Assembly: GCF_008373755.1 (NCBI RefSeq)
Contig: NZ_VUJV01000002.1
Coordinates: 124,001-188,000, forward strand
Direction: 5' to 3'
Length of the DNA stretch: 64,000 nucleotides
Origin: Nocardioides humilatus
GTDB taxonomy: Bacteria > Actinomycetota > Actinomycetes > Propionibacteriales > Nocardioidaceae
The translations under genes and the position numbers were made by a program. Shown here in pieces: positions 14,019-21,137 of the stretch; positions within the stretch are counted from its first letter, which is position 1; each line of letters opens with the position of its first letter. The notes under the pieces are model-generated. The model made no database searches. It had not been told where the DNA came from and saw only the letters and a list, made by a program, of their open reading frames with translations.

Positions 14019-16220
14019 GTGGCAGATCAGCTCGTCGACCGCGAGGTTGCGGCGGAGCAGGCATTCGTTGACCGGGTCTACCAGCAGCTGGAGCGTGCCG
14101 GTCAGGCCGCGCAGCAGCTGGCCAAGGAAGGTCATGACCGCGGGCGGCTCGGCCATGAGGGTGGTCTCGTCGAGCGCGACGCGATGGTCTTCCAGGCGGC
14201 CAAGCGGATCGCTCAGCTCGACGCTGCTCACGAGGGATTGGTCTTCGGACGTCTCGACATGACGGCGGAGGTCGACGCGCAGCCGCGCTACGTCGGCCGG
14301 ATCGGTCTGCGCGACAGTAACCACGACTCGTTGGTCATCGACTGGCGTGCACCCGCCGCCGCGGTGTTCTACCAGGCCACGGCCGCCGAGCCGCACGACG
14401 TCATCCGGCGCCGGGTGCTGCGGGCGACGGGCGCCAGGATCCTCGGGGTCGAGGACGAGCTGCTCGACGCCGAGGCGATGACCGTTGCCGAGGCCGAGGG
14501 TCGCGAGCTGCCGATCGTCGGCGAGGGCGCGCTGATGGCGCAGCTGTCCCGCGCCCGCGACCGGTCCATGCACTCGATCGTCGCGACGATCCAGGCCGAG
14601 CAGGACAAGGCGATCCGCGCGCCCGGCAAGGGGGTCGTGTCGATCTCCGGAGGCCCGGGCACCGGCAAGACCGTCGTCGCCCTCCACCGCGCGGCCTTCC
14701 TCCTCTACAACGACCGCCGGCGCTATGAGTCCGGCGGCGTCCTGATCGTCGGCCCGTCCGGCGTCTTCATGCGTTACATCGAGCGGGTGCTGCCGTCCCT
14801 CGGCGAGACCGCCGTCGCGCTGCGGTCGCTCGGCGAGGTCGTCGACGGCCACAAGGCGTCCCGCCACGACGAGCCGGCCGTCGCCGACGTGAAGGGCTCC
14901 GACCGGATGGCCGAGGTCCTCCGCCGCGCAGCGCGCCAGCAGGCGCCCGGCAGCCCGAGCGAATACCGCGTCTTCTGGCGCGACGACCGGATCCTGCTCG
15001 ACCGGGGCGTCCTGGGTCGTGTGCGTCGCAACCTGATGTCGCAGGGCCGTCGTAACAAGCAGCTGCCCCGCGTCTCCTCCGAGCTGCTCAACGCCATGTG
15101 GCGCCAGGTGCGCGGCGAGCGGGGTCGGGAGCAGGGTCGCGAGCGGTTCGACGACGACATGTTGTCGCGCGACGACTTCCTCGAGTTCGCGCTCAACTGG
15201 TGGCCGCCGCTCGACGCGCCGACCGTCCTCGGCTGGCTGCGCGACCCCGACTTCCTGGCCCGCGTGGCCGAGGGCCTCCTCTCCACCGAGGAGCAGCGTC
15301 TCCTGCTCAAGTCGTGGAGTGGCCGCGCCGAGCGCGACCTGTCGATCGCCGACATCCCGCTGCTCGACGAGCTGCGCTACGCGTTGGGCGACGTGCCGCA
15401 GAAGGCCGACGACGACCGCGACGACCCGGTCGCGCTCATCGACGGCGCCGTCAACATCCAGGAGCTGATGACGGCCTCCGATCGTGAGTACGCCCCCTCC
15501 GGGCGGGCCTGGGCACCGCCCACCCACAGCATCGAGGACGACGGCTTCGCCCACGTGCTCATCGACGAGGCGCAGGACCTCACCCCGATGCAGTGGCGCA
15601 TGGTCGGCCGCCGCGGCCGTACGGCGTCCTGGACCATCGTCGGCGACCTCGCCCAGTCCTCGTGGCCGGCGCCCGCCGAGGCCGCCGCGGCCCGCGCCGC
15701 GGCGCTCGAGGGCAAGCAGTCCCACGAGTTCCACCTGTCGACCAACTACCGCAACAGTGCCGAGATCTACGACTTCGCCGCGGCCTATGCCGAGCGGGTC
15801 GGGCTGCACGCCGACCTGCCCGACGCCGTACGCCGCACGGGCGTGCCGCCCACGGAGATCGTCGCCGACGACCTGGAGGCGGCCACCCGCGAGGCGGTCA
15901 TCCGCACTGCCGGTGAGGTCGCCGGCACCGTCGGCATCGTGGTGCCCGTCGCCCGGCGCTCCGAGGTCAACGCCTGGCTCGCGTCCTGGCCCGAGCTGGC
16001 CGCCGACGCGGCCGGAGCCCGCGCCGCGGTCGACTCGTCGGTCGCCCCGTCGGGTGACGACCGCGTCGTGGTGCTGACGGGTCTGGACACGAAGGGCTTG
16101 GAGTTCGACGGGATCGTCGTCGTACGCCCTCAGGAGATCGAGGCCGAGTCGGCGACCGGACGCGCGACGCTCTACGTCGTGCTCACCCGAGCCACGCAGC
16201 TGTTGACGACGATCGGCTGA
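14019..16220 (+). CDS. HelD-like UvrD/Rep-superfamily ATPase (RNA polymerase-associated)
   Basis: A 733-residue superfamily 1 ATPase. An N-terminal coiled-coil-rich arm (residues 1-80) is followed by FGRLDM and a split helicase core. The Walker A motif GGPGTGKT is at residues 211-218, and the Walker B-like HVLIDEAQDLTPMQW lies near residue 510. The C-terminal TKGLEFDGIVVVRP and YVVLTRATQ blocks match UvrD-type motifs. The layout fits HelD/HelR proteins, which remodel and recycle RNA polymerase and in some actinobacteria confer rifamycin tolerance. A true DNA helicase is the alternative. GTG 14019 is preceded only by a weak AGGGG. The 17-base palindrome upstream may control it. Confidence 0.88.
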   Translation: MADQLVDREVAAEQAFVDRVYQQLERAGQAAQQLAKEGHDRGRLGHEGGLVERDAMVFQAAKRIAQLDAAHEGLVFGRLDMTAEVDAQPRYVGRIGLRDSNHDSLVIDWRAPAAAVFYQATAAEPHDVIRRRVLRATGARILGVEDELLDAEAMTVAEAEGRELPIVGEGALMAQLSRARDRSMHSIVATIQAEQDKAIRAPGKGVVSISGGPGTGKTVVALHRAAFLLYNDRRRYESGGVLIVGPSGVFMRYIERVLPSLGETAVALRSLGEVVDGHKASRHDEPAVADVKGSDRMAEVLRRAARQQAPGSPSEYRVFWRDDRILLDRGVLGRVRRNLMSQGRRNKQLPRVSSELLNAMWRQVRGERGREQGRERFDDDMLSRDDFLEFALNWWPPLDAPTVLGWLRDPDFLARVAEGLLSTEEQRLLLKSWSGRAERDLSIADIPLLDELRYALGDVPQKADDDRDDPVALIDGAVNIQELMTASDREYAPSGRAWAPPTHSIEDDGFAHVLIDEAQDLTPMQWRMVGRRGRTASWTIVGDLAQSSWPAPAEAAAARAAALEGKQSHEFHLSTNYRNSAEIYDFAAAYAERVGLHADLPDAVRRTGVPPTEIVADDLEAATREAVIRTAGEVAGTVGIVVPVARRSEVNAWLASWPELAADAAGARAAVDSSVAPSGDDRVVVLTGLDTKGLEFDGIVVVRPQEIEAESATGRATLYVVLTRATQLLTTIG

Positions 16221-16234
16221 GCCTCACCCGCCGG

Positions 16235-17542
16235 TCACTGGGTCTCGATGTCGGTCCCCGGGCCGCCGGTCAGGACGTCGGTGCCGGGGCCGCCCTCGAG
16301 GGTGTCGTTGCCGGCCTGGCCGTAGATCGTGTCGTCGTCGTCCTCGCCCTTGAGGATGTCGTCGCCGGTCCCGCCGTACAGGGTGTCGTTGCCGGTACCG
16401 GCGAAGAACAGGTCGACGCCCCCTTGGCCGACAAGAAGGTCGTTGTCCGCCTCGCCGTAGATGACGTCGTTGCCGTCGCCGGCGTAGATGCTGTCGGCGC
16501 CATCGTCGCCGGACAGCAGGTCGCCCTCGCCGCCGCCGACCAACCGGTCGGCACCGGCGTCTCCGAAGATGTAGTTGGCACCCGCGCCGCCCTTGAGGAC
16601 GTCGTTGCCGTCACCGCCGTACAACGTGTCGGCGCCGTCGCGGCCGTTGAGATTGTCGTCGCCGACCTGGCCGTCGAGAGTGTCGTCGCCGGCCTCTCCG
16701 GTCAGGACGTCGTTGCCGTCGCCGCCGTACAGACCGTCGTTGCCCACACCGCCGGTGAGCGTGTCGTCCATCTCGTTGCCGACGACGGTGTCGTTGCCGG
16801 AGCCGCCGTTGACCAGGTCGCTGCCGCCGTTGCCGCTCACGTAGTCGTCGTCAGCGCCGCCGAACACGTGGTCAGTGCCCAGGCCGCCGTTCATGCTGTC
16901 GTTGCCGCCGAGGCCGCAGATGATGTCGTCGCCACCGAGGCCGTCGACGACGTCGGCGTTCGGCGTACCGACGATGACGTCGTCCCCCGGGGTCGGGTCG
17001 TCGCCGAAGGTCAGGTTCACCGTCGCCGGCTGTCCTTCACAGCGCGTGACGGGGCCGATGGACGCCGCGAGGTTGAACGTCGTGGTGGCGGCGGCTCCCG
17101 TGCGGTTCGATGCCCCGACCTGGACGTAGTAGTCGAGCGCCGGCGTGATGTTCACGACCATGTCGGCGTAGCCGGTCCCGAACCCGTCGTCGTTGCACTT
17201 GCGCTGGCTCAGTCCGGCGAGGGTGGTGCCGGTGTAGATGGCCATCACGGTGTCGCCTCCGGCCGGGCCCGACGTCGTCAGGGTGACCTGGCTGTCGCCT
17301 GACGGCAGGTGATACCAGACGGTGCGGTTGGGCGTCCCGTCTCCGTCACACGTCGCATCGGGTTCCGACTCGACCGTCGCATCGACCGTGGTCCCCGCAA
17401 TGAACGTCGTGACCGTGATCTGCGTGGCGTTGGCGAAGTCGTCGTTGGAGGGTGGCGCCGCGGCCGCGGGGCTCTGGGCCACCGCGGTCAGGGCTAGAGC
17501 GGCGAGAGGGGAGGCGAGGACAAGACGAAGCGATCGGGACAT
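16235..17542 (-). CDS. Secreted RTX/hemolysin-type calcium-binding repeat protein
   Basis: A 435-residue exported protein. Residues 1-29 are a signal peptide (LVLASPLAALALTAVAQSP core). Residues 30-165 form a beta-rich domain with SNDDFANATQI, as in bacterial pre-peptidase-like domains. From about residue 180 to the end, GGxGxDxLx nonapeptides repeat more than twenty times, for example LYGGDGNDVLTGEAGDD. Such repeats bind calcium and fold into a parallel beta roll outside the cell. No catalytic domain is visible, so a structural, matrix or surface role is likely. The repetitive DNA at about 16,250-17,000 is explained by these codons. It converges on the helicase gene 15 bases away. Confidence 0.9.
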   Translation of the reverse strand: MSRSLRLVLASPLAALALTAVAQSPAAAAPPSNDDFANATQITVTTFIAGTTVDATVESEPDATCDGDGTPNRTVWYHLPSGDSQVTLTTSGPAGGDTVMAIYTGTTLAGLSQRKCNDDGFGTGYADMVVNITPALDYYVQVGASNRTGAAATTTFNLAASIGPVTRCEGQPATVNLTFGDDPTPGDDVIVGTPNADVVDGLGGDDIICGLGGNDSMNGGLGTDHVFGGADDDYVSGNGGSDLVNGGSGNDTVVGNEMDDTLTGGVGNDGLYGGDGNDVLTGEAGDDTLDGQVGDDNLNGRDGADTLYGGDGNDVLKGGAGANYIFGDAGADRLVGGGEGDLLSGDDGADSIYAGDGNDVIYGEADNDLLVGQGGVDLFFAGTGNDTLYGGTGDDILKGEDDDDTIYGQAGNDTLEGGPGTDVLTGGPGTDIETQ

Positions 17543-17672
17543 GGCGTGCCTAACGGGAGCGGCAGCTGGCCCGACGGATTCGAGTCGCTATCTCGCCAAC
17601 GTAGGCCCGCGCGATGCTGAGCGCACCCTTTAAGCAAAAGCCGGCCCGGACAAGTGGTGTCCGGCGACGCGC

Positions 17673-17939
17673 TCAGCTGATCGCGCCGTCCTCGCGGAGG
17701 AGCGTGAGCACCGCGAGCACCCGACGGTTGACGTCGTCGGAGAGGTGGAGCTCGAGCTTGCGGAAGATGTTGGAGCAGACCGTCTCGACGGTCTTGCCCG
17801 CGAGGTAGAGCTCGGTGGCGATGGCCAGGTTGGAGCGGCCTTCGGCCATCAGTCGGAGCACCTCGAGCTCTCGGCACGAGAGGCGGTCCAGTCGTCCCCC
17901 GGTGGACGACTGGACCGGCTCGACGAGGGTGAGCGTCAC
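17673..17939 (-). CDS. Stand-alone LuxR-type HTH protein
   Basis: An 88-residue protein that is almost entirely a LuxR/GerE C-terminal DNA-binding domain: LSCRELEVLRLMAEGRSNLA is the scaffold, followed by the recognition helix region LAGKTVETVCSNIFRKLEL. There is no receiver or sensor domain. GTG 17939 overlaps the stop of the upstream 128-residue gene as GTGA, so the two are translationally coupled. A free HTH of this type may act as a dimeric activator or be regulated by a partner protein; the upstream product is the obvious candidate. The inverted repeats at 18343-18362 and 18392-18429 are possible targets. Confidence 0.8.
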   Translation of the reverse strand: MTLTLVEPVQSSTGGRLDRLSCRELEVLRLMAEGRSNLAIATELYLAGKTVETVCSNIFRKLELHLSDDVNRRVLAVLTLLREDGAIS

Positions 17940-18322
17940 CGGAGGACCGGGCCGACCCAGAAGCGGTGGACGCGGCCCTTGGCCGGGGTGATGACCCGGG
18001 AGGCGCCGGTCAGCGCGTAGACCTTGGCGCCGGCCTCGATCGGGGTCTCGCTGGCCTTCTTCAGGATCGCGAGGATGCCGGCCTGGCTGCGGCGCAGCTG
18101 CTGGTAGGCGTCCTGCAGGGCGTCCTCGCCCGTGCGGATGTCGAGCTGGGCCTCGACCATGTGGTTCCAGCGGGCGCGGAGCGCCTTCACGAGGTTCTCG
18201 GGGCAGCCGAAGTACTGCGCCCACTCCTCGCGCCAGGGGAGCGCCCCCGACATGTCGGCGGCCGCCGCCGCCTCGACCTCGCGGAAGATGGCGGTACGTG
18301 CGTGGGTCTCGTTCCAAGTCAT
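17936..18322 (-). CDS. Conserved hypothetical protein, coupled to a LuxR HTH gene
   Basis: A 128-residue soluble, mostly helical protein of no recognised family, starting at ATG 18322. The N-terminal two thirds are amphipathic helices (WNETHARTAIFREVEAAAA, then LVKALRARWNHMVEAQLDIR). The end, YALTGASRVITPAKGRVHRF, is beta-rich and basic. The RTGEDALQDAYQQLRRSQAGI segment could form a coiled coil. It precedes the small LuxR-type HTH gene with a four-base overlap, which suggests that the two products work together, perhaps as sensor or co-regulator and DNA binder. The gene is divergent from the CHAT-locus sigma factor. Confidence 0.7.
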   Translation of the reverse strand: MTWNETHARTAIFREVEAAAAADMSGALPWREEWAQYFGCPENLVKALRARWNHMVEAQLDIRTGEDALQDAYQQLRRSQAGILAILKKASETPIEAGAKVYALTGASRVITPAKGRVHRFWVGPVLR

Positions 18323-18342
18323 TGCTGTTGTCCTTCCGGGTG

Positions 18343-18362
18343 AGCGGTGGGGAGTCACCGCT
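18343..18362. promoter_or_regulatory. Inverted repeat AGCGGTG/CACCGCT
   Basis: A perfect 7-base inverted repeat with a 6-base spacer, 21 bases upstream of the 128-residue gene. It could be an operator or a leader hairpin. Confidence 0.35.
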
Positions 18363-18391
18363 GCTTTACGGAGGAAGGAGGAGCGGGCCGG

Positions 18392-18429
18392 CCCGCTTGA
18401 TACGAGATTCTTTTGATGTATCAAGTGGG
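18392..18429. promoter_or_regulatory. Long inverted repeat in the divergent promoter of the sigma factor
   Basis: Arms CCCGCTTGATAC (18392-18403) and GTATCAAGTGGG (18418-18429) pair at 11 of 12 positions around a 14-base AT-richer spacer. The site sits between the 128-residue gene and the sigma factor start (18458). It could be an operator for the LuxR HTH protein or a target within the sigma factor promoter. Confidence 0.5.
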
Positions 18430-18457
18430 CTGCGTCACGGCTCCTCTTTGCGGGACG

Positions 18458-19051
18458 ATGCACCTGATGGACACGACGGAACCGCTCGCGACTCTCGTCC
18501 CCGCGGCGCGGGAGGGGGACCAACATGCCTGGGACGCGATCGTCGACAGATTCCTGCCGCTGGTGGGATCAGTCATCCGGCAGCACCGACTCTCCGAGGC
18601 TGATGGCGATGACGTCAGCCAGACGGTCTGGCTGCGCCTCGTCGAGCACCTCGGCGCCCTCCGCGAACCCGACGCCCTCCCCGGCTGGATCCGCACGACG
18701 ACCCGCAACGAGTGCCTCCGCGTCATCAACGCCCGGGGGCGCATGCGCCCGGTGGACCCGCAATCCGAGGTCGGCCTGGATGCCGTCGTCGACGACATCG
18801 CCCACGAGGACCTGCTCGCGGCCGAGCGCCGTCAGGTGCTCCGCGACGCGCTCCTCGAGCTGCCGGCCGCACGCCGCGACCTCCTGCTCCTGCTCCTCGA
18901 CGACCCGCCCGTCCCCTACGAGGAGATCAGTGCTCGTCTCGGCATCCCCATCGGCAGCATCGGTCCGACCCGCGCTCGCGCGCTCGACCAGCTCCGCAAG
19001 ATCACTGCCCTGCGCGGCATCGGTCCCGACCCGGTGGGAGGTGGCAACTGA
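18458..19051 (+). CDS. RNA polymerase sigma-70 family (ECF-like) sigma factor of the CHAT/S8 locus
   Basis: A 197-residue sigma factor. Region 2 contains AWDAIVDRFLPLVGSVIRQH and the -10-binding DDVSQTVWLRLVEHL. Region 4 ends with PPVPYEEISARLGIPIGSIG, a helix-turn-helix. ATG 18458 lies 5 bases after GGGA; a second ATG at 18467 is possible. The stop shares one base with the start of the 157-residue gene, so these two form a unit. No zinc-finger anti-sigma gene is next to it. The adjacent 157-residue protein may take that role, with the nearby subtilisin and CHAT protease as possible controlling proteases. Confidence 0.88.
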   Translation: MHLMDTTEPLATLVPAAREGDQHAWDAIVDRFLPLVGSVIRQHRLSEADGDDVSQTVWLRLVEHLGALREPDALPGWIRTTTRNECLRVINARGRMRPVDPQSEVGLDAVVDDIAHEDLLAAERRQVLRDALLELPAARRDLLLLLLDDPPVPYEEISARLGIPIGSIGPTRARALDQLRKITALRGIGPDPVGGGN

Positions 19052-19524
19052 TGTCCAGGTGGGATGAGCTCGGCGACGACGAGCTGATGGCCGAGCTGGC
19101 TGAGGCCGTGGCCGAGACGGTCGATGACCCCGAGGTCACGGAGCGCCGGCGGCTCGCTGCGAGTGCCGCGTTCACGTGGCGCACCGTGGACGAGGAGCTC
19201 GCCGAGCTGCTCCACGACTCCGCGCTCGACGCTGGTGCGGCTGTTCGCTCCTCCGGGGATTCGCCGCGGTCGCTCTCCTTCATTCGCGGAGCGGTCACGA
19301 TCGAGATCGAGGTGACCGGCAGCTCCCTGCTCGGCGAGGTCATCGACGACGACGCCTCCGACGAGCCCGCTGCGGTGTCGCTGCAGCGTCCCGGCGCCGA
19401 GGACCGCGTCACCGAGACCGACGCCTCTGGCTTCTTCCGCTTCGACGACGTCGCTCCTGGACCGGTGCGGTTCGTCGTGGTGCGGGGTGGGTGGAGCCTC
19501 ACCACCCCCTGGGCGACGCTGTAG
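19051..19524 (+). CDS. Sigma-linked protein with acidic helical N-terminus and beta-sandwich-like C-terminus
   Basis: A 157-residue soluble protein whose ATG overlaps the sigma factor stop by one base. Residues 1-60 are acidic and helical (ELGDDELMAELAEAVAET, ERRRLAASAAFTW). Residues 85-150 look like a carboxypeptidase-regulatory or transthyretin-like beta domain: TIEIEVTGSSLLGEVIDD, then VTETDASGFFRFDDVAPGPV. No transmembrane helix is present. Its linkage suggests an anti-sigma or sigma-modulating role, and the middle linker (residues 60-85) could be a protease target. Both ideas are inference. It ends 4 bases before a 48-base perfect palindrome. Confidence 0.7.
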   Translation: MSRWDELGDDELMAELAEAVAETVDDPEVTERRRLAASAAFTWRTVDEELAELLHDSALDAGAAVRSSGDSPRSLSFIRGAVTIEIEVTGSSLLGEVIDDDASDEPAAVSLQRPGAEDRVTETDASGFFRFDDVAPGPVRFVVVRGGWSLTTPWATL

Positions 19525-19528
19525 ACGC

Positions 19529-19576
19529 AGTTGGGGGGCTGAGAGTGACCTATAGGTCACTCTCAGCCCCCCAACT
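19529..19576. terminator. 48-base perfect palindrome between convergent genes
   Basis: Each half is 24 bases: AGTTGGGGGGCTGAGAGTGA followed by CCTA, then its exact complement, centred at 19552/19553. It lies between the ends of the 157-residue gene and the S8 protease gene. It can act as a bidirectional terminator. The absence of any mismatch or loop is unusual. Confidence 0.75.
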
Positions 19577-19582
19577 CAAGCG

Positions 19583-21013
19583 TCAGAGCGGGCCGAGGTG
19601 CTTCTTGCCGCCGGCCTTGCCGTCCTTGACCACCGACGCGGCCTTGTCGAGCTCGTCGAAGGCCTTCCTCGGATCGGTCGTGTTGCCGGAGGCACTCATC
19701 TGCGCGGCGATGGCACCCGTCACGATCGGAGTCGCGAACGACGTGCCGCTCCACTGGGCAAGGAACTTGAAGTTGCGCACCTGGCCCTTGTTCGGCGCCT
19801 CGTAGCAGGTGTAGGTGCCCTCGGGGAACGCGTTGACCAGGTTGCTGCCCCGCGCCCAGACGTCGACCCACGGGCCGTAGTTGGAGTACGACGCCACGTT
19901 GCCCTGCTCGTCGAGCGCTCCCACGGCGACGACCCACGGGAACGCCGCAGGATAGAACTCGTCGCGCGAGTTGTCGTTGCCCGCAGCGGCGACGACCAGG
20001 CCCTTCGTTCCGTCGGTCAGGCCGTGGTTCTCGGCCAGGATCTCGAAGCCGAGCAGGCCCATGTTCTCGCGGGTGTGGGTGCCGGCCGAGATGCTGATGA
20101 GCTGCGGATCCGAACGGTCGGTCAGCGCCTGGTGCAGCTGCTCGCAGATCTTCGACTCGAAGACCGCGCCGCCGTTGGGCAGCGCGCCCTCGACCTCGAC
20201 CGCGGCACGAGGTGCCAGGCAGCGGACGATGCCCGCGACGAAGGTGCCGTGGCCGGCGTACTCGTGGATCGCGTTGGGGTCGACCGTCTCGACGTCCAGC
20301 GGGTCGGCCGGCGTCACTCCCGCGAGCCAGTCGGTGTCGGAGCTCGTGGTCGCCTGCGCCCACAAGCCGGTGTCGACGACCGAGATCCGGACGCCGTCAC
20401 CAGCGCTCCCGTCGGTGGTCATGCCAGGGACGGGTTCGGCGCAGGGCGGTTCCTCGGGCTCGGTGAAGGGGCACAGCCGGCCATAGCTCGTGACGTAGAG
20501 GACGTGGTCGGGCTGCGCGACCGGCTTGCGCTGCGCCGCCCGGTCGGGGTGTGCCCGGTCGAGCTCGGCGAGCGTCACGAGCACAGCGTCGCCGCCGTCG
20601 CGACGCAGCGGGACCTCGACCGTCACCATCGATCCGGGGACGGGCTCACCCTCGCGCCGGAGCTCGCCCTCGAAGTCGTCGCGGCGAACGGGGTCGCCGA
20701 AGAACTCGGTGAGCAGCGCGAAGTCGTCTCCGTCGCGCACGAGCACCCGGCGGGGGTGGTAGAGGAAGGTCGCTTCCTCGTCGCGGCCGCGGGAGCCCTT
20801 CGGCCCGGCGACGGCGACCTCTCCGTCGTCGCCCCACGCCTCGGCGAAGGCCCGGCGGATGACGCCGACCTGGTCGCGCAGGCGCTCCGCACCGTGGCGA
20901 TCCGGGTCTTCCACCACCACCGGGGGCTGGACCGGGTGCCACCACGGGAAGAGGCGCCTCACCCGTGCGATCACGACGCTGAGGGAGAAGCTCGATCGGG
21001 GGGACTCGCTCAT
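19583..21013 (-). CDS. Cytoplasmic S8 (subtilisin-like) serine peptidase
   Basis: A 476-residue peptidase. The catalytic triad is complete: Asp214 in SVVDTGLW, His255 in AGHGTFVAGI, and Ser425 in GTSFATP. There is no signal peptide or sorting signal; the N-terminal 190 residues form a separate domain containing DPDRHGAERLRDQVGVIRRA and LYVTSYGRL. A cytoplasmic subtilisin is uncommon and suggests regulated intracellular cleavage. ATG 21013 is chosen because upstream codons in the frame are the antisense shadow of the CHAT gene. It is divergent from the TPR-CHAT protease and converges on the sigma/157-residue unit. Confidence 0.92.
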   Translation of the reverse strand: MSESPRSSFSLSVVIARVRRLFPWWHPVQPPVVVEDPDRHGAERLRDQVGVIRRAFAEAWGDDGEVAVAGPKGSRGRDEEATFLYHPRRVLVRDGDDFALLTEFFGDPVRRDDFEGELRREGEPVPGSMVTVEVPLRRDGGDAVLVTLAELDRAHPDRAAQRKPVAQPDHVLYVTSYGRLCPFTEPEEPPCAEPVPGMTTDGSAGDGVRISVVDTGLWAQATTSSDTDWLAGVTPADPLDVETVDPNAIHEYAGHGTFVAGIVRCLAPRAAVEVEGALPNGGAVFESKICEQLHQALTDRSDPQLISISAGTHTRENMGLLGFEILAENHGLTDGTKGLVVAAAGNDNSRDEFYPAAFPWVVAVGALDEQGNVASYSNYGPWVDVWARGSNLVNAFPEGTYTCYEAPNKGQVRNFKFLAQWSGTSFATPIVTGAIAAQMSASGNTTDPRKAFDELDKAASVVKDGKAGGKKHLGPL

Positions 21014-21063
21014 GGCGCACCTCGGGGAGCGTGGTGGGGGGCTGCTCGCGGGCAGTGTCCCCC

Positions 21064-21088
21064 GAGCGGCGCTAACGTAGTGCCGCTC
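21064..21088. promoter_or_regulatory. Inverted repeat GAGCGGC/GCCGCTC in the S8-CHAT promoter region
   Basis: Perfect 7-base arms at 21064-21070 and 21082-21088 with an 11-base spacer lie between the divergent S8 and CHAT genes. With the palindrome at 21104-21117 it forms a compact symmetric control region. Confidence 0.4.
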
Positions 21089-21103
21089 CGAGACGTCCGT
21101 AAA

Positions 21104-21117
21104 CAGGGCTAGCCCTG
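21104..21117. promoter_or_regulatory. 14-base palindrome upstream of the CHAT gene
   Basis: CAGGGCTAGCCCTG is a perfect palindrome 20 bases before the CHAT start at 21138. It is positioned to act as an operator or a leader hairpin. Confidence 0.45.
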
Positions 21118-21137
21118 AAACTTCGTGCGAGGCTTCG

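Noticed and set aside
16250-17000. Repetitive DNA that could be mistaken for a CRISPR or satellite array
   Set aside because: The repeats are GGxGxD codons of the RTX protein; unit lengths are multiples of nine codon positions and no spacers exist.
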